From: JBCLLP01 sp039738635
Lineage (GTDB): Bacteria > Patescibacteriota > Saccharimonadia > CAILAD01 > BJGX01
Direction of reading: 5' to 3'
Length of the DNA stretch: 64,000 nt
NCBI GenBank assembly: GCA_039738635.1
Contig: JBCLLN010000001.1
Span: forward strand, 1 to 64,000
Shown here: positions 26,900 through 35,607 of the stretch, one piece after another
Layout: each line of letters starts with the position of its first letter
How positions within the stretch are numbered: the first letter of the stretch is position 1
Program-made: the position numbers and the translations under genes
Notes under the pieces: generated by a model
The model's input: only the letters and a program-made list of their open reading frames with translations
Databases searched by the model: none
What the model was told of the DNA's origin: nothing

Positions 26900-27911
26900 C
26901 CATACTTATAATTATTCCTAGGCCGGCACATACCGCGCCAATGACCCATAGACGCATAGTAATCTTAGTCTCTGGCCAGCCAATAGCTTCAAGATGGTGA
27001 TGTAAGGGGGCCGAAATAAATATCTTGCGATGAAATAATTTCTTGGACAGAATTTGTAATACACTCGAGCCGGCCTCTATCACAAAAACAAAGCCAATAA
27101 TAGGTAGCACAAAGACCGAGTTAGTGAGCATCGCTACTACCCCTAGCGCTGTACCCATAGCAAAGGACCCAACATCTCCCATAAAAAACCGAGCTGGGAA
27201 TATATTGAACCATGTATATGCTAATACGGCTCCAACTGCTGCCATACAAAATCCGGCAATTCCAATATTGCCCTGCGTTAGGGCGATTATGGCAAAGGCG
27301 CCAAAAGCGGTGGCCAGCAAGCCTCCAGAAAGCCCATCCAGTCCGTCGGTAATATTAACGGCATTTGATGTAGAGACTATCACCAAGATAAATAGCGGAA
27401 TATAAGCTAGGCCAATATCAAAGCTTCCTACGGCAGGGATATGGATTGAGCTGTAGTCTAGCCAAAAGAAGAAATATAGCGCGCCTAGTATGGCAACAGT
27501 CGTAATCAGCATAAACTTAACTAAGGTGCGAAGCCCTGCTACGCCCTTGCCATTGCCTTTGACATTAATAATGTCATCTAGCAGTCCGACAGCCCCGGCA
27601 GCGACAAGGCTAAAGACTGGCAGGTAGGTCTGGGATTTAGACAAGTTAGTAGTAACAGTAACTATTGCGATAGCTAACACCATAATTACCCCGGCCATGG
27701 TGGGGATATTGCGCTTGTGTTTCTCGGCGTGCAGGCTAGCAAATACTTTTGCCTTTTCACCGGTGGTGGTGGTGGTACGGATTTGCTTCCAGAGCTTGAA
27801 CCTAAAGGCAAAGAAGGTGTAAATTGGCGTCAGAGTGATAGCAATTCCAAAGCTAAGGGAGGCTTGGATCAGCAAGAGGGTGAAGTTTTGGGTGAGTTGT
27901 TGGTCTGTCAT
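26886..27911 (-). CDS. mraY: MraY phospho-MurNAc-pentapeptide translocase
   Basis: A 341-residue polytopic membrane enzyme linking phospho-MurNAc-pentapeptide to undecaprenyl phosphate to form lipid I. Hallmarks are IPTMAGVIMV, LLDDIINVKGN (catalytic Asp pair), NAVNITDGLDGLSGG, FFMGDVGSFAMG and SAPLHHHLEAIGWPE. It sits between ftsI and ftsW. The murE, murF and murD genes that usually flank it are missing here. Confidence 0.96.
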   Translation of the reverse strand: MTDQQLTQNFTLLLIQASLSFGIAITLTPIYTFFAFRFKLWKQIRTTTTTGEKAKVFASLHAEKHKRNIPTMAGVIMVLAIAIVTVTTNLSKSQTYLPVFSLVAAGAVGLLDDIINVKGNGKGVAGLRTLVKFMLITTVAILGALYFFFWLDYSSIHIPAVGSFDIGLAYIPLFILVIVSTSNAVNITDGLDGLSGGLLATAFGAFAIIALTQGNIGIAGFCMAAVGAVLAYTWFNIFPARFFMGDVGSFAMGTALGVVAMLTNSVFVLPIIGFVFVIEAGSSVLQILSKKLFHRKIFISAPLHHHLEAIGWPETKITMRLWVIGAVCAGLGIIISMVGRG

Positions 27912-27940
27912 AGTACTCCTTATTCTATCAAAAATCAGCC

Positions 27941-29701
27941 TTAAATGACACTCGGGGGTAATTGATAGTATATAAATAATTGTTTGGCAATCTCGGCAAA
28001 TGCCGGAACAGTAGTTTGCTCGGCAAACCCATCGACCTTGGGATAATCAACCCTGACTAGCATAATAAATTTGGGGTCTTCAACTGGCGCAAAGCCTACA
28101 AAAGTACCAATATTCTTTTCTTCTTCATAGCCCTTGCCGTCATCACGAGGCACCTGGGCTGTGCCAGTCTTACCGGCGATTCGATAGCCTTTGATTCGTG
28201 TCGGCCAGCCAGATCCACGCTGGACTACTTGTTCCATCATTACGGCAAGCGAGGCGGCAGATTGTGTACTTATAACATTATCGCGAATTACTCTGGGCTT
28301 AGTTTGTTTAACTTCTCCTGAGGGCGTGATTTGCTTATCTATAATATATGGTTGGTACAAGGTTCCTCCGTTAGCTACGGCAGCTACGGCATTAATTAAC
28401 TGCAGACTAGTGACTGCTATGCCCTGGCCAAAAGCCATATTGGCATAATCCACATCATAGGTGTCGGCTGATTTAACATAGCCTTTGGATTCACCGGCAA
28501 GCTCTATTCCGGTTCTATCTCCAAACCCAAATTTTTTGATATAGCCGTGTAGCACTTCCTTGCCCTTGGTCGTGATTTTATCTGGATCGGTGCCTAGTTG
28601 TCGCAGCACAAAAACTACTCCCGTATTGAGTGATTTCCAAATTACATCGGTCATTGTAGATATACCAAGTCTGCGATTATCAGAATTTTTGATAACCTTA
28701 CCGCTTACAACCACCTCGCCCGTATCGTCGTATTTTGTGTCTGGCGTAACTTTAGCCGAATCTAGACCCGCCGCCATAGTTATTACCTTAAAGCCAGACC
28801 CCGGCTCAAAAATATTAGACACCGTGCTGTTAATAAATTTATTGTACTCATTAGCGGCAAGTGCCTGATAGTTATTAGGGTCATAGGTGGGATAATTTAC
28901 GAGTGCCTTGATTGCCCCAGTCTTGGGGTCCATAATCACGATACTCCCCGATTGAGCCCGATTGGTAGTTACCGCATCGGCGATTGCCTTGGCGGCAATA
29001 GCCTGGAGATTACGGTCAATAGTGAGTATGAAATCACTACCATTTTGTGGTTTTAGAATGGTATTCTCACTGGAGGTTATGGGTACGCCCAGAGAGTCAG
29101 TAATAGCCTTGGTAGCACCATCCGTTCCCGCAAGTGGCTGGTTCATGAACTGCTCAATGCCATACTGCCCAGCCCCGTCGTCGTTGACATAACCCGTAAT
29201 ATGAGCAAACATCTCCCCTTCTGGATAGTTTCTGCCAGTTTGTGGGGTAAGAATAATCCCTGGAAGCTTCATCTGCTTGATATTCTCGGCGTCAGTAGAG
29301 GAAACTTTTTTATTGATAACAACATATCGTAGATCCTTGTTATCTAGCTTGGACTTTAGGTCTTGAATGTCAATTCCGGCTAGATACTGGCTAATTTTAT
29401 TAAGGCTATCGCTAGAGTCATTAACATACTTAGGGTCAGCGGCCAATAAAAATAATTGCTGATTTAAGGCAATCGGATAGAGCTCATTATTGCCGTCCTG
29501 AACATATATCTCACCTCTTTTAGATGGGAGTATAAACTTTCTGGATTGCTGGGCAGTGGCTTGTTGTAAATAATAGTCATGCTTTATGGCCTGGATATAC
29601 GCTAGCCTTACAAATACTGCCAAAACAAATAAGAGCATTATAATAATCAGTATAGTAATGCGATGATTTGATAGTTTTATCTCGTCAGAGCTATCGCCCA
29701 T
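27941..29701 (-). CDS. ftsI: Class B penicillin-binding protein (FtsI/PBP2-like)
   Basis: A 586-residue septal transpeptidase. One N-terminal TM helix (about 11-31) precedes a dimerisation domain and then the transpeptidase domain with SGFK (catalytic Ser, in IFEPGSGFKVITM), SLNTG (SxN) and GKTGTAQVP (KTG). It cross-links stem peptides at the division site in a pair with FtsW. It has no PASTA repeats. Located where ftsI lies in canonical dcw clusters, just after ftsL. Confidence 0.94.
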   Translation of the reverse strand: MGDSSDEIKLSNHRITILIIIMLLFVLAVFVRLAYIQAIKHDYYLQQATAQQSRKFILPSKRGEIYVQDGNNELYPIALNQQLFLLAADPKYVNDSSDSLNKISQYLAGIDIQDLKSKLDNKDLRYVVINKKVSSTDAENIKQMKLPGIILTPQTGRNYPEGEMFAHITGYVNDDGAGQYGIEQFMNQPLAGTDGATKAITDSLGVPITSSENTILKPQNGSDFILTIDRNLQAIAAKAIADAVTTNRAQSGSIVIMDPKTGAIKALVNYPTYDPNNYQALAANEYNKFINSTVSNIFEPGSGFKVITMAAGLDSAKVTPDTKYDDTGEVVVSGKVIKNSDNRRLGISTMTDVIWKSLNTGVVFVLRQLGTDPDKITTKGKEVLHGYIKKFGFGDRTGIELAGESKGYVKSADTYDVDYANMAFGQGIAVTSLQLINAVAAVANGGTLYQPYIIDKQITPSGEVKQTKPRVIRDNVISTQSAASLAVMMEQVVQRGSGWPTRIKGYRIAGKTGTAQVPRDDGKGYEEEKNIGTFVGFAPVEDPKFIMLVRVDYPKVDGFAEQTTVPAFAEIAKQLFIYYQLPPSVI

Positions 29702-29705
29702 TGGA

Positions 29706-30032
29706 CTATTTAGCCGAAACGAACGAGACAGACTTGACAGCTGTTAACTGGGCTTTATCGGCAGCCTTCTTAGCCTCAGCGATAGACGCTAGGCGCGCAG
29801 CATCAATAGAATAATTATTCTTGGTGGACTGTAGCTCGGTCTGCTTCTTTTCCAAATTAGATATTTTGTAGTTGAAGGTAGATGTTTTGGTCACCTGATT
29901 AAGATACAGTAATCCTAGCAATATTACCAAGACTGTTAGCATTAGAGTGGTGCTAACGGGTCCGGATTGGATTCTGATTTTATTACGGACAAAATTTTGA
30001 TTTTTTCTGAGGGACATTCTAGCTGTAGACAT
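29706..30032 (-). CDS. ftsL: FtsL-like division protein
   Basis: A 108-residue bitopic protein: basic N terminus (to about 24), one TM helix (VSTTLMLTVLVILLGLLYLN) and a short coiled-coil-like outer segment (KISNLEKKQTELQSTKNNYS). FtsL sequences vary widely; the assignment rests on this topology, size and the position between rsmH and ftsI. A clear site (AGGAG) precedes the ATG. Confidence 0.8.
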   Translation of the reverse strand: MSTARMSLRKNQNFVRNKIRIQSGPVSTTLMLTVLVILLGLLYLNQVTKTSTFNYKISNLEKKQTELQSTKNNYSIDAARLASIAEAKKAADKAQLTAVKSVSFVSAK

Positions 30033-30090
30033 ATTGGCTCCTATTTATATTTTTGTTTTTATTTTTATTTTTGTTTTTATTTGAACGAAC

Positions 30091-30156
30091 TTACTTAATG
30101 ACGCGAACTTTAAGTTTGCGGGCGCGTGGAGATTGGTCTTTTACTGCGATACTCAT
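30091..30156 (-). CDS. 21-aa basic micro-ORF between rsmH and ftsL
   Basis: ATG at 30156, preceded by AAAGGAGTAACAAAA, opens 21 codons (MSIAVKDQSPRARKLKVRVI then K) ending in TAA at 30091. The peptide has net positive charge and no TM segment. The flanking DNA is a low-complexity A-rich (minus strand) tract. The strong ribosome binding site argues that it is translated; it could be a leader peptide for ftsL or a conserved microprotein. Confidence 0.5.
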   Translation of the reverse strand: MSIAVKDQSPRARKLKVRVIK

Positions 30157-30180
30157 TTTTGTTACTCCTTTTGTTTTGGT

Positions 30181-31077
30181 TTATTTTATCTTTTCGACGA
30201 CTCGGAGTTTAGCACTCCTGGCTCGTGGGTTGTTGTCATTGATGGAGCCTTTGATTGGTTTTTTGGTAACCAATTGAAAGCTTGGTGATCCTATCTGCAT
30301 ACCAGTTACAAAGTCTTTTTGGATATCGGTGATTTTCCTGAAATACTGCTTTACTATTCGATCTTCAAGACTGTGAAAGCTTATAATCGCTAGCCTGCCG
30401 TTCTTATTAAGACTAGCGGTAACTAGCGGTAGTACGCTCTCCAGATTTGTCAGCTCTTCATTTACTGCTATCCTGATAGCCTGGAAGGTCTTAGTGGCTG
30501 GATGGATTCTAGAGCTTGAGGAGACTTGCGAAGATACTATGTCGGCCAGCTGGGTGGTGGTGGTAATGGGTGATATTGAGCGAGCCTGGACGATTGCCTT
30601 AGCTACTTGTCTGGCTTTGTTCTCTTCCCCAAAGTAATAAATGATATCCGCTAGTTGTGATTCATGATAGTCATTAACTAGCTCAAGTGCGCTTAAGGCT
30701 TGGCTGCGATCCATCCGCATATCTAGCTTGGCTGGCTTATTAAAGCTAAAGCCTCGCTCGCCTTGATCAAGCTGGGGTGATGATAGGCCCAAATCAATCA
30801 AGATTTTATCTACCCTACCAACAGTGTGCCAATCTAACTCTGCAAAGTTGGAGTGAATATAGCTAACATTGCTACGCTTAGTAAATATTCCCTCTAAGGA
30901 CTCTATGGCATCCATATCGCGATCTACGAGTATCAGCCGGCCCGAGCTCCCTATTTTGTCTAGGATAGCTTGGGCGTGCCCTCCGTAGCCTGCCGTCATA
31001 TCAATTACTACTTCTCCGGTTTCTAAGCCCAGAAGATCGATAGTTTGTTGAAGTAATACTGGTTTGTGTGATTTCAT
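30181..31077 (-). CDS. rsmH: 16S rRNA m4C1402 methyltransferase RsmH (MraW)
   Basis: A 298-residue SAM-dependent enzyme methylating C1402 in 16S rRNA. It starts MKSHKPVLLQQTIDLL, then VVIDMTAGYGGHAQAIL (SAM loop), IDLGLSSPQLDQGERGFSF, and AIISFHSLEDRIVKQYF, all family hallmarks. Start at ATG 31077 with AGGTGA upstream; a GTG at 31089 is an alternative. Standard second gene of the dcw cluster. About 300 bases separate it from mraZ, unusually far for this pair. Confidence 0.95.
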   Translation of the reverse strand: MKSHKPVLLQQTIDLLGLETGEVVIDMTAGYGGHAQAILDKIGSSGRLILVDRDMDAIESLEGIFTKRSNVSYIHSNFAELDWHTVGRVDKILIDLGLSSPQLDQGERGFSFNKPAKLDMRMDRSQALSALELVNDYHESQLADIIYYFGEENKARQVAKAIVQARSISPITTTTQLADIVSSQVSSSSRIHPATKTFQAIRIAVNEELTNLESVLPLVTASLNKNGRLAIISFHSLEDRIVKQYFRKITDIQKDFVTGMQIGSPSFQLVTKKPIKGSINDNNPRARSAKLRVVEKIK

Positions 31078-31373
31078 TGTCAAGGTCACCTATTTAGCAG
31101 CCAGTTGTTGATTTTTGTTTTTGTTTTATATTGAGATAGCTCAAGGCTATTAGCACTTGAACTATGTTGTGGTAAGGACTTAATTGATAAGTCCTTAATG
31201 CGTGTGTGAGTTAGTTTGTGAGGTGGAGTTTTGTGTACTTTCATAAGATACTAGGGATTTTTTATTGTAAGCGTCACCCTCCAGAAACGCTCACTGACTG
31301 CCAAATAGTTGACTTTGTTTTTATTTTTGTTTTAAAGGATCAGGATTTGTTAAAAGTCCATCAGCTGACTTTG

Positions 31374-31724
31374 CTATTGTGGCGCAATTCGCCAATATTT
31401 ACCGGCTCTAACGAGCAAGATATTGCCGCTATTACCGAGTAAAGCCATTTGATGAGCTTCTAGGGTTACTCTGCCCTGCTTGGAATCTAATTTGGAATGT
31501 GACTTCCCGGCCCTGAATTTAACATTCAAGTCAGCAATACTTTCATCAATGATATTGCCTGAAAGCGCAGTTTCCATTTCGTTGTCCCAAATCGATTTAG
31601 AATAAAGGTGCAGGTACTGGCCGAAGCCTGGAGTGATTATTACTTCGTTACCAAGTTCGTTTTGCAATTCTCGAGGAATTGTTAATCTATTTTTAGCGTC
31701 TAGCTTTCTTTCGAAGTAATCCAT
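31374..31724 (-). CDS. mraZ: Transcriptional regulator MraZ
   Basis: A 116-residue AbrB-fold protein with two SpoVT-like repeats: DYFERKLDAKNRLTIPRELQNEL (1) and SKLDSKQGRVTLEAHQMALL (2). MraZ binds GTGGG-type repeats upstream of its own gene and controls the dcw operon. Four such boxes flank its -10 here (31739-31789). It is slightly shorter than E. coli MraZ. The first gene of the operon. Confidence 0.93.
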   Translation of the reverse strand: MDYFERKLDAKNRLTIPRELQNELGNEVIITPGFGQYLHLYSKSIWDNEMETALSGNIIDESIADLNVKFRAGKSHSKLDSKQGRVTLEAHQMALLGNSGNILLVRAGKYWRIAPQ

Positions 31725-31738
31725 TGTCTCTTTTCTTT

Positions 31739-31789
31739 CTTACCCACTTTTACCCACTGTTACTATTATACTACCTACTATTACCCACT
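31739..31789 (-). promoter_or_regulatory. MraZ-box array around the dcw promoter
   Basis: On the minus strand four 10-bp units occur as two back-to-back pairs: AGTGGGTAAT, AGTAGGTAGT, then a -10 TATAAT (31770-31765), then AGTGGGTAAA, AGTGGGTAAG. Units lie at 31780-31789, 31770-31779, 31749-31758 and 31739-31748. The GTGGG core and 10-bp period match known MraZ operators, so MraZ very likely autoregulates here. Confidence 0.8.
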
Positions 31790-31863
31790 GTAAAGGGTTT
31801 TAGGCTATATTATTGACGGGACAATAAACGGCTTTTATATGTTATATACCGAACATAGTACGA

Positions 31864-31873
31864 ATTACCCACT
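31864..31873. promoter_or_regulatory. Isolated fifth MraZ-like box
   Basis: ATTACCCACT, identical to the unit at 31780-31789, lies 10 bases before the extended -10 of the divergent VIT-family gene. It may place that gene under MraZ control or arise by chance. Confidence 0.35.
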
Positions 31874-31882
31874 AATTTTGTT

Positions 31883-31891
31883 TGCTATAAT
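31883..31891 (+). promoter_or_regulatory. Extended -10 promoter of VIT-family gene
   Basis: TGCTATAAT ends 6 bases before the ATG at 31898; predicted leaderless. Confidence 0.6.
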
Positions 31892-31897
31892 AATGAT

Positions 31898-32395
31898 ATG
31901 AGGCACAGAAAAAAGATTCCACCAGACTATATCCACAGCTCATTTTTTGGGCTTGAGGATAGCTTGATTTCCACCACTGGAGCACTGGCTGGTATAGCTA
32001 TCGGGGCTGGTAGTAAGTCGGTGGTGCTACTCACCGCGATTGTTATTATCGCGGTAGGAGCAACCTCAATGGCGGCCAGTGAATTCATTAGCGAGGAAAC
32101 CGAAGAGGACATTGAAAAAGAAAAAATGCCCGCCAGCCCTATAGTCAGTGGGCTAATTATATTTGTTTCTCACATAGTAGCTGGGCTAGTGCCACTGGCT
32201 CCCTACTTATTCTTGCCTCATCTCCAAGCCATCCCCGTCAGTATTGGCTTGGCCCTGGTTGGTCTAGTTGCTCTGGGTGTTGCTAAGGGCAAGGTAACCC
32301 ACAAAAGCCCACTGCGCTCAGCTCTAGAGGTCTTGGTAATTGGTGGCATTGCCACAACAATAGGGCTAGTGGTAGGAATTATCTTTAAAGTCTAA
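31898..32395 (+). CDS. VIT/CCC1-family (iron/manganese) transporter-like protein
   Basis: A 165-residue membrane protein. FFGLEDSLISTTGALAGIAIGA corresponds to the first helix signature of VIT proteins, and MAASEFISEETEEDIEKEK to their conserved helix 2 plus the acidic cytosolic segment that binds metal. Two to three more helices follow. It is shorter than plant VIT1 (about 250) but in the range of bacterial relatives. It would move Fe2+ or Mn2+ across the membrane. Convergent with the SDR gene, overlapping by 4 bases. Confidence 0.8.
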   Translation: MRHRKKIPPDYIHSSFFGLEDSLISTTGALAGIAIGAGSKSVVLLTAIVIIAVGATSMAASEFISEETEEDIEKEKMPASPIVSGLIIFVSHIVAGLVPLAPYLFLPHLQAIPVSIGLALVGLVALGVAKGKVTHKSPLRSALEVLVIGGIATTIGLVVGIIFKV

Positions 32396-33114
32396 TCCTC
32401 TGCTTCTTCAAGTAAGGTTGAGTCTATATTGCTCATTCCGCCATCGATGGTGATTATCTCTCCATTAATATAGCTGGCGTCTTTGGAAACCAAAAATGCA
32501 ACTAATTTTGCAACCTCATAGTCCCTACCAACTCTACCCAATGGAGTATTTTTTTCAACTGCTGCTTTAAGGCTTGCAGTATCAGGGCCCATATCAGTGT
32601 CAACCCAGCCGGGCGCTACGGCGTTTACTCTTATGCCTCTCTTCCCAAGTACGTTACCCAAGCTCTTCGTTAAATTATTTAAGGCAGCCTTTGCCGCACT
32701 ATAGCCAAAACCTATGAGTGCCCCAGTATTCGCGTCTGTGCTAGATACGTTGACAACAGCACCGCCAGACTTCATATCGCCTGAGAGAATTTGGGTTATT
32801 ATATATGGAGTTGTCACCATAAGCTGAAATGACACATCCCACTTATTTAAATCAAAATCATCTACACTCTCTTCGGTGAATATCCCAGCACAGTTAACGA
32901 TGCAATCGAATTTATGCTGTATAGATAATTCCTTGATTCTATCTAATACTTCCTGCCTATTGGTTAGGTCTATTTTAATGTAGGTAATATTCTCAATGTC
33001 TGAAGGTTTTGTACTGTTGTATACCCCTATTACCTCATAACCCATAGCTACTAGTTCTTTTGCTACGGAAAGACCAATGCCCTTTGAGGCGCCAGTAACA
33101 AAGGCTTTTTTCAT
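32392..33114 (-). CDS. Short-chain dehydrogenase/reductase (FabG-like)
   Basis: A 240-residue Rossmann oxidoreductase. TGASKGIGLSVA binds NAD(P); NCAG, the catalytic Ser (VNVSSTDA) and YSAAKAAL (YxxxK) form the active site; GWVDTDMG and GEIITIDGG are typical of the FabG group. Since CPR bacteria usually lack fatty acid synthesis, an assignment as FabG proper is doubtful; sugar or polyol substrates are possible. Its start overlaps the glyS stop (ATGA), so the two are translationally coupled. Confidence 0.88.
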   Translation of the reverse strand: MKKAFVTGASKGIGLSVAKELVAMGYEVIGVYNSTKPSDIENITYIKIDLTNRQEVLDRIKELSIQHKFDCIVNCAGIFTEESVDDFDLNKWDVSFQLMVTTPYIITQILSGDMKSGGAVVNVSSTDANTGALIGFGYSAAKAALNNLTKSLGNVLGKRGIRVNAVAPGWVDTDMGPDTASLKAAVEKNTPLGRVGRDYEVAKLVAFLVSKDASYINGEIITIDGGMSNIDSTLLEEAED

Positions 33115-34472
33115 CTCAATTTACTTTCTAGATACTCTTTTAGATCTGCAATTTTTATTCGTTCTTGCTTCATACTATCTCGGTCACGGATGGTTACAGC
33201 CTTGTCTTTAAGGCTTTCAAAATCAACAGTAACACAATATGGTGTGCCAATTTCGTCTTGACGGCGGTAGCGACGCCCAATACTCTGAGTCTCGTCATAC
33301 TCAATATTATAATCCCCCGCAATACCAGCAAAAACATCCCCGCCTAGCCGGGATAGTTCGGGCTTCTTAGATAAGGGCAATATTGCTACCTTGACTGGTG
33401 CGATGTGGTTTTTGAAGCGCATCACTACCCGCTTTTCGCCATTCACTTCTTCCTCGTCGTAGGCATCAAGCATAACTGCCATTAAAAGTCTCTCAACTCC
33501 TACAGAAGGCTCTATAACATGCGGGGTAAACCTCTCGCCAGATTCCTCGTCATAGTAGCTGAGGTCTTTACCGCTCTGCTTGGAGTGAGCACTCAAATCA
33601 TAATCACTACGATTAGCAATGCCATAAAGCTCCTTAAATCCAAAAGGATATTTGTACTCAATATCTACACTCTCCTTGGCATAGTGGGCTCGCTCGTCGT
33701 TATTATGTTCATGATATTGGAGGTTTTGCTTGGCAATTCCCAAGCTCTCTACCCACTTCATAGAGTCTTGCTTCCAGTATTTATACCACTTACCGGCTTC
33801 TTTGGGGTGAGTAAATATTTCTAGCTCCATTTGCGTTAGCTCACGAAGCCTGAATATAAAATCGCCCGGTGTGATTTCGTTACGGAAGGCTTTGCCAATC
33901 TGGGCAATACCAAAAGGTAATTTCTGGCGGGTGGTCTGGCGAACATTATCAAACTGGGCAAAGATACCGCCAGCTGTCTCTGGGCGCAAATAGGCAATAT
34001 TATTATCATCTTGAATTGGGCCGACATATGTCTTAAACATCATCTGGAAAGTTTTGGCTGGTGTAAAAGAATTCTTGGCGTCACAATTGGCACAGACTAT
34101 ACCCTCTAGAATGGAGTCTAACTTTTTAAGATCATTAGTGTCAACTCCGGCGGTGTGATCGGCCCTAAAACGGTGCTTACACTCCCTGCAGTCAACCATT
34201 GGATCAACAAATGTATCAATATGACCGCTAGCTTTCCAGAGCTTGGGGTTTTGGATGATTGTGGTATTAATGCCAACTACATTTATATTGCGGTGCACAA
34301 AATACTTCCACCAGCTTGATTTGATATTATCTGCTAGCTCTGCGCCATAAGGCCCAAGATCCCAGAAGCCAGCAATTCCACCATATAGCTCTGAGGACTG
34401 AAAGACAAACCCCCGCCTTTTGGCATAGCTTGTCAAATCTTCCATTGATAATTTGTTGGTTGGTTTATTCAT
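33111..34472 (-). CDS. glyS: Glycyl-tRNA synthetase, alpha2 type
   Basis: A 453-residue class II enzyme of the archaeal/eukaryotic-like alpha2 type, not the bacterial alpha2beta2 type. LTSYAKRRGFVFQSSELYGG, FWDLGPYGAELADNIK, LRPETAGGIFAQF (motif 1 region), FRNEITPGDFIFRLRELTQME (motif 2) and PSVGVERLLMAVM (motif 3) are clear, then a C-terminal anticodon-binding domain (VAILPLSKKPEL). CxxC-type Cys pairs near residues 96-138 suggest zinc binding. Confidence 0.95.
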   Translation of the reverse strand: MNKPTNKLSMEDLTSYAKRRGFVFQSSELYGGIAGFWDLGPYGAELADNIKSSWWKYFVHRNINVVGINTTIIQNPKLWKASGHIDTFVDPMVDCRECKHRFRADHTAGVDTNDLKKLDSILEGIVCANCDAKNSFTPAKTFQMMFKTYVGPIQDDNNIAYLRPETAGGIFAQFDNVRQTTRQKLPFGIAQIGKAFRNEITPGDFIFRLRELTQMELEIFTHPKEAGKWYKYWKQDSMKWVESLGIAKQNLQYHEHNNDERAHYAKESVDIEYKYPFGFKELYGIANRSDYDLSAHSKQSGKDLSYYDEESGERFTPHVIEPSVGVERLLMAVMLDAYDEEEVNGEKRVVMRFKNHIAPVKVAILPLSKKPELSRLGGDVFAGIAGDYNIEYDETQSIGRRYRRQDEIGTPYCVTVDFESLKDKAVTIRDRDSMKQERIKIADLKEYLESKLR

Positions 34473-34493
34473 ATTCTTATTATACCTTAGCCA

Positions 34494-35228
34494 CTATGCA
34501 CCATGCAAAATATCCGTACTCTCGCCTATGACCTTAATACTTTTTATCTGACGGTCGTAGTGATACTGAAGATAAGCGAGCAACAAACTCATCGACTCGG
34601 CCAGTATTTTGCCAGAAGCCTTAAGCCTTAGCACGGTAGGTTTGTCGTAGCGCATACAAATACTCCAGAGCTTTACGACACCACTAGAGACTTGAGGTGA
34701 AGCTATGGCGCCCCTGATAGCGCTAATTCTGCCTTCTGGCATATCCCAATAGTAGCTTGGTTGATTTAGCTCACCTTTGATGATGGGCTCAATACCAGAT
34801 GATTTCATAAACCCTAATAAGGCATAGCTAGCCATGATGGACGCCGTCTTGGCTGTCTTGAGGTCATTTAGGGCGCTCTGATAATAATGATAGAGAGTGG
34901 AATTGGGCTGTCCTTCGATAGTCATCAGCCCTAGAACCTCTGTTAATAAAAGTGCCAGGAGCCTCTGCTCGATACTGCTGGTGAAAAAAACATTTTTTGC
35001 TTGCCCCGTGGCTCCGACCAGGATAGGTAGTTTGCCACTGCCAAGGTAGCTAAACTTGGACTCTACTAATGGCTCAAGATGCCCCTGAAGCTTGGCTCTT
35101 GGCTTCTTAACGCCCTTAGCCACGAAGCTTAACTTGCCATACTCTAATGAAAAAACTGTAATTATCTTATCGTTGTCCTTGAGATTCTTGCGGGCTATGA
35201 CATAGCCCGTGCAATCAGATTGCTTCAC
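34494..35228 (-). CDS. recO: DNA repair protein RecO
   Basis: A 244-residue RecO. The N-terminal OB fold reads SDCTGYVIARKNLKDNDKIITVFSLEYGKLSFVAKGVKKPRAKLQG, a good family match. The helical C-terminal part lacks the four Cys residues that bind zinc in many RecO proteins. RecO anneals single strands and loads RecA with RecR. It overlaps the response-regulator gene upstream by 14 bases. Confidence 0.88.
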   Translation of the reverse strand: MKQSDCTGYVIARKNLKDNDKIITVFSLEYGKLSFVAKGVKKPRAKLQGHLEPLVESKFSYLGSGKLPILVGATGQAKNVFFTSSIEQRLLALLLTEVLGLMTIEGQPNSTLYHYYQSALNDLKTAKTASIMASYALLGFMKSSGIEPIIKGELNQPSYYWDMPEGRISAIRGAIASPQVSSGVVKLWSICMRYDKPTVLRLKASGKILAESMSLLLAYLQYHYDRQIKSIKVIGESTDILHGA

Positions 35229-35607
35229 TTTGGCTCACACAATGCTTGGCTACTTTAGTAAACTGGGCTATTGAGATCTGTGACTTGGTGTAAATTCCTA
35301 TGATATTTAAGCTAACCATTAGCTCCTTGTCCATATTAAGCTCTTGGGTGGTTAGCCCGGTAATGATTATCGTTGGGACTTTATCGCCACCAGGCTTTTT
35401 TCTAAAATCACGCAGTAGCTCAAAGCCATTCTTGTTTTGAAGTATTACATCTAGGACTACCAGACTAACTTTACTAGGGATAAATGCTTTAATGGCTGAG
35501 TTATAATCATTGGCTAAGATGCTCATAAGTCCTTCTGCTCTTAAGCTTCTCTGGTAGACCTCAGCCAATAGCTTGTCGTCTTCAATTATTAGTATTTTTT
35601 TACTCAT
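35215..35607 (-). CDS. REC-only response regulator
   Basis: A 130-residue CheY-like receiver: IIEDD acidic pocket, phospho-acceptor Asp in LVVLDVILQNKNG, Thr in IITGLT and Lys in GIYTKSQ. No output domain. Its start overlaps the stop of the degenerate kinase-like gene upstream (ATGA), so the two are a coupled pair. Output probably proceeds by protein contact. Confidence 0.88.
   Translation of the reverse strand: MSKKILIIEDDKLLAEVYQRSLRAEGLMSILANDYNSAIKAFIPSKVSLVVLDVILQNKNGFELLRDFRKKPGGDKVPTIIITGLTTQELNMDKELMVSLNIIGIYTKSQISIAQFTKVAKHCVSQSEAI

Noticed and set aside
30033..30090. TTTTTG-type low-complexity tract as a terminator
   Set aside because: It is in the interior of the minus-strand dcw operon, has no hairpin and reads A-rich on the transcribed strand.
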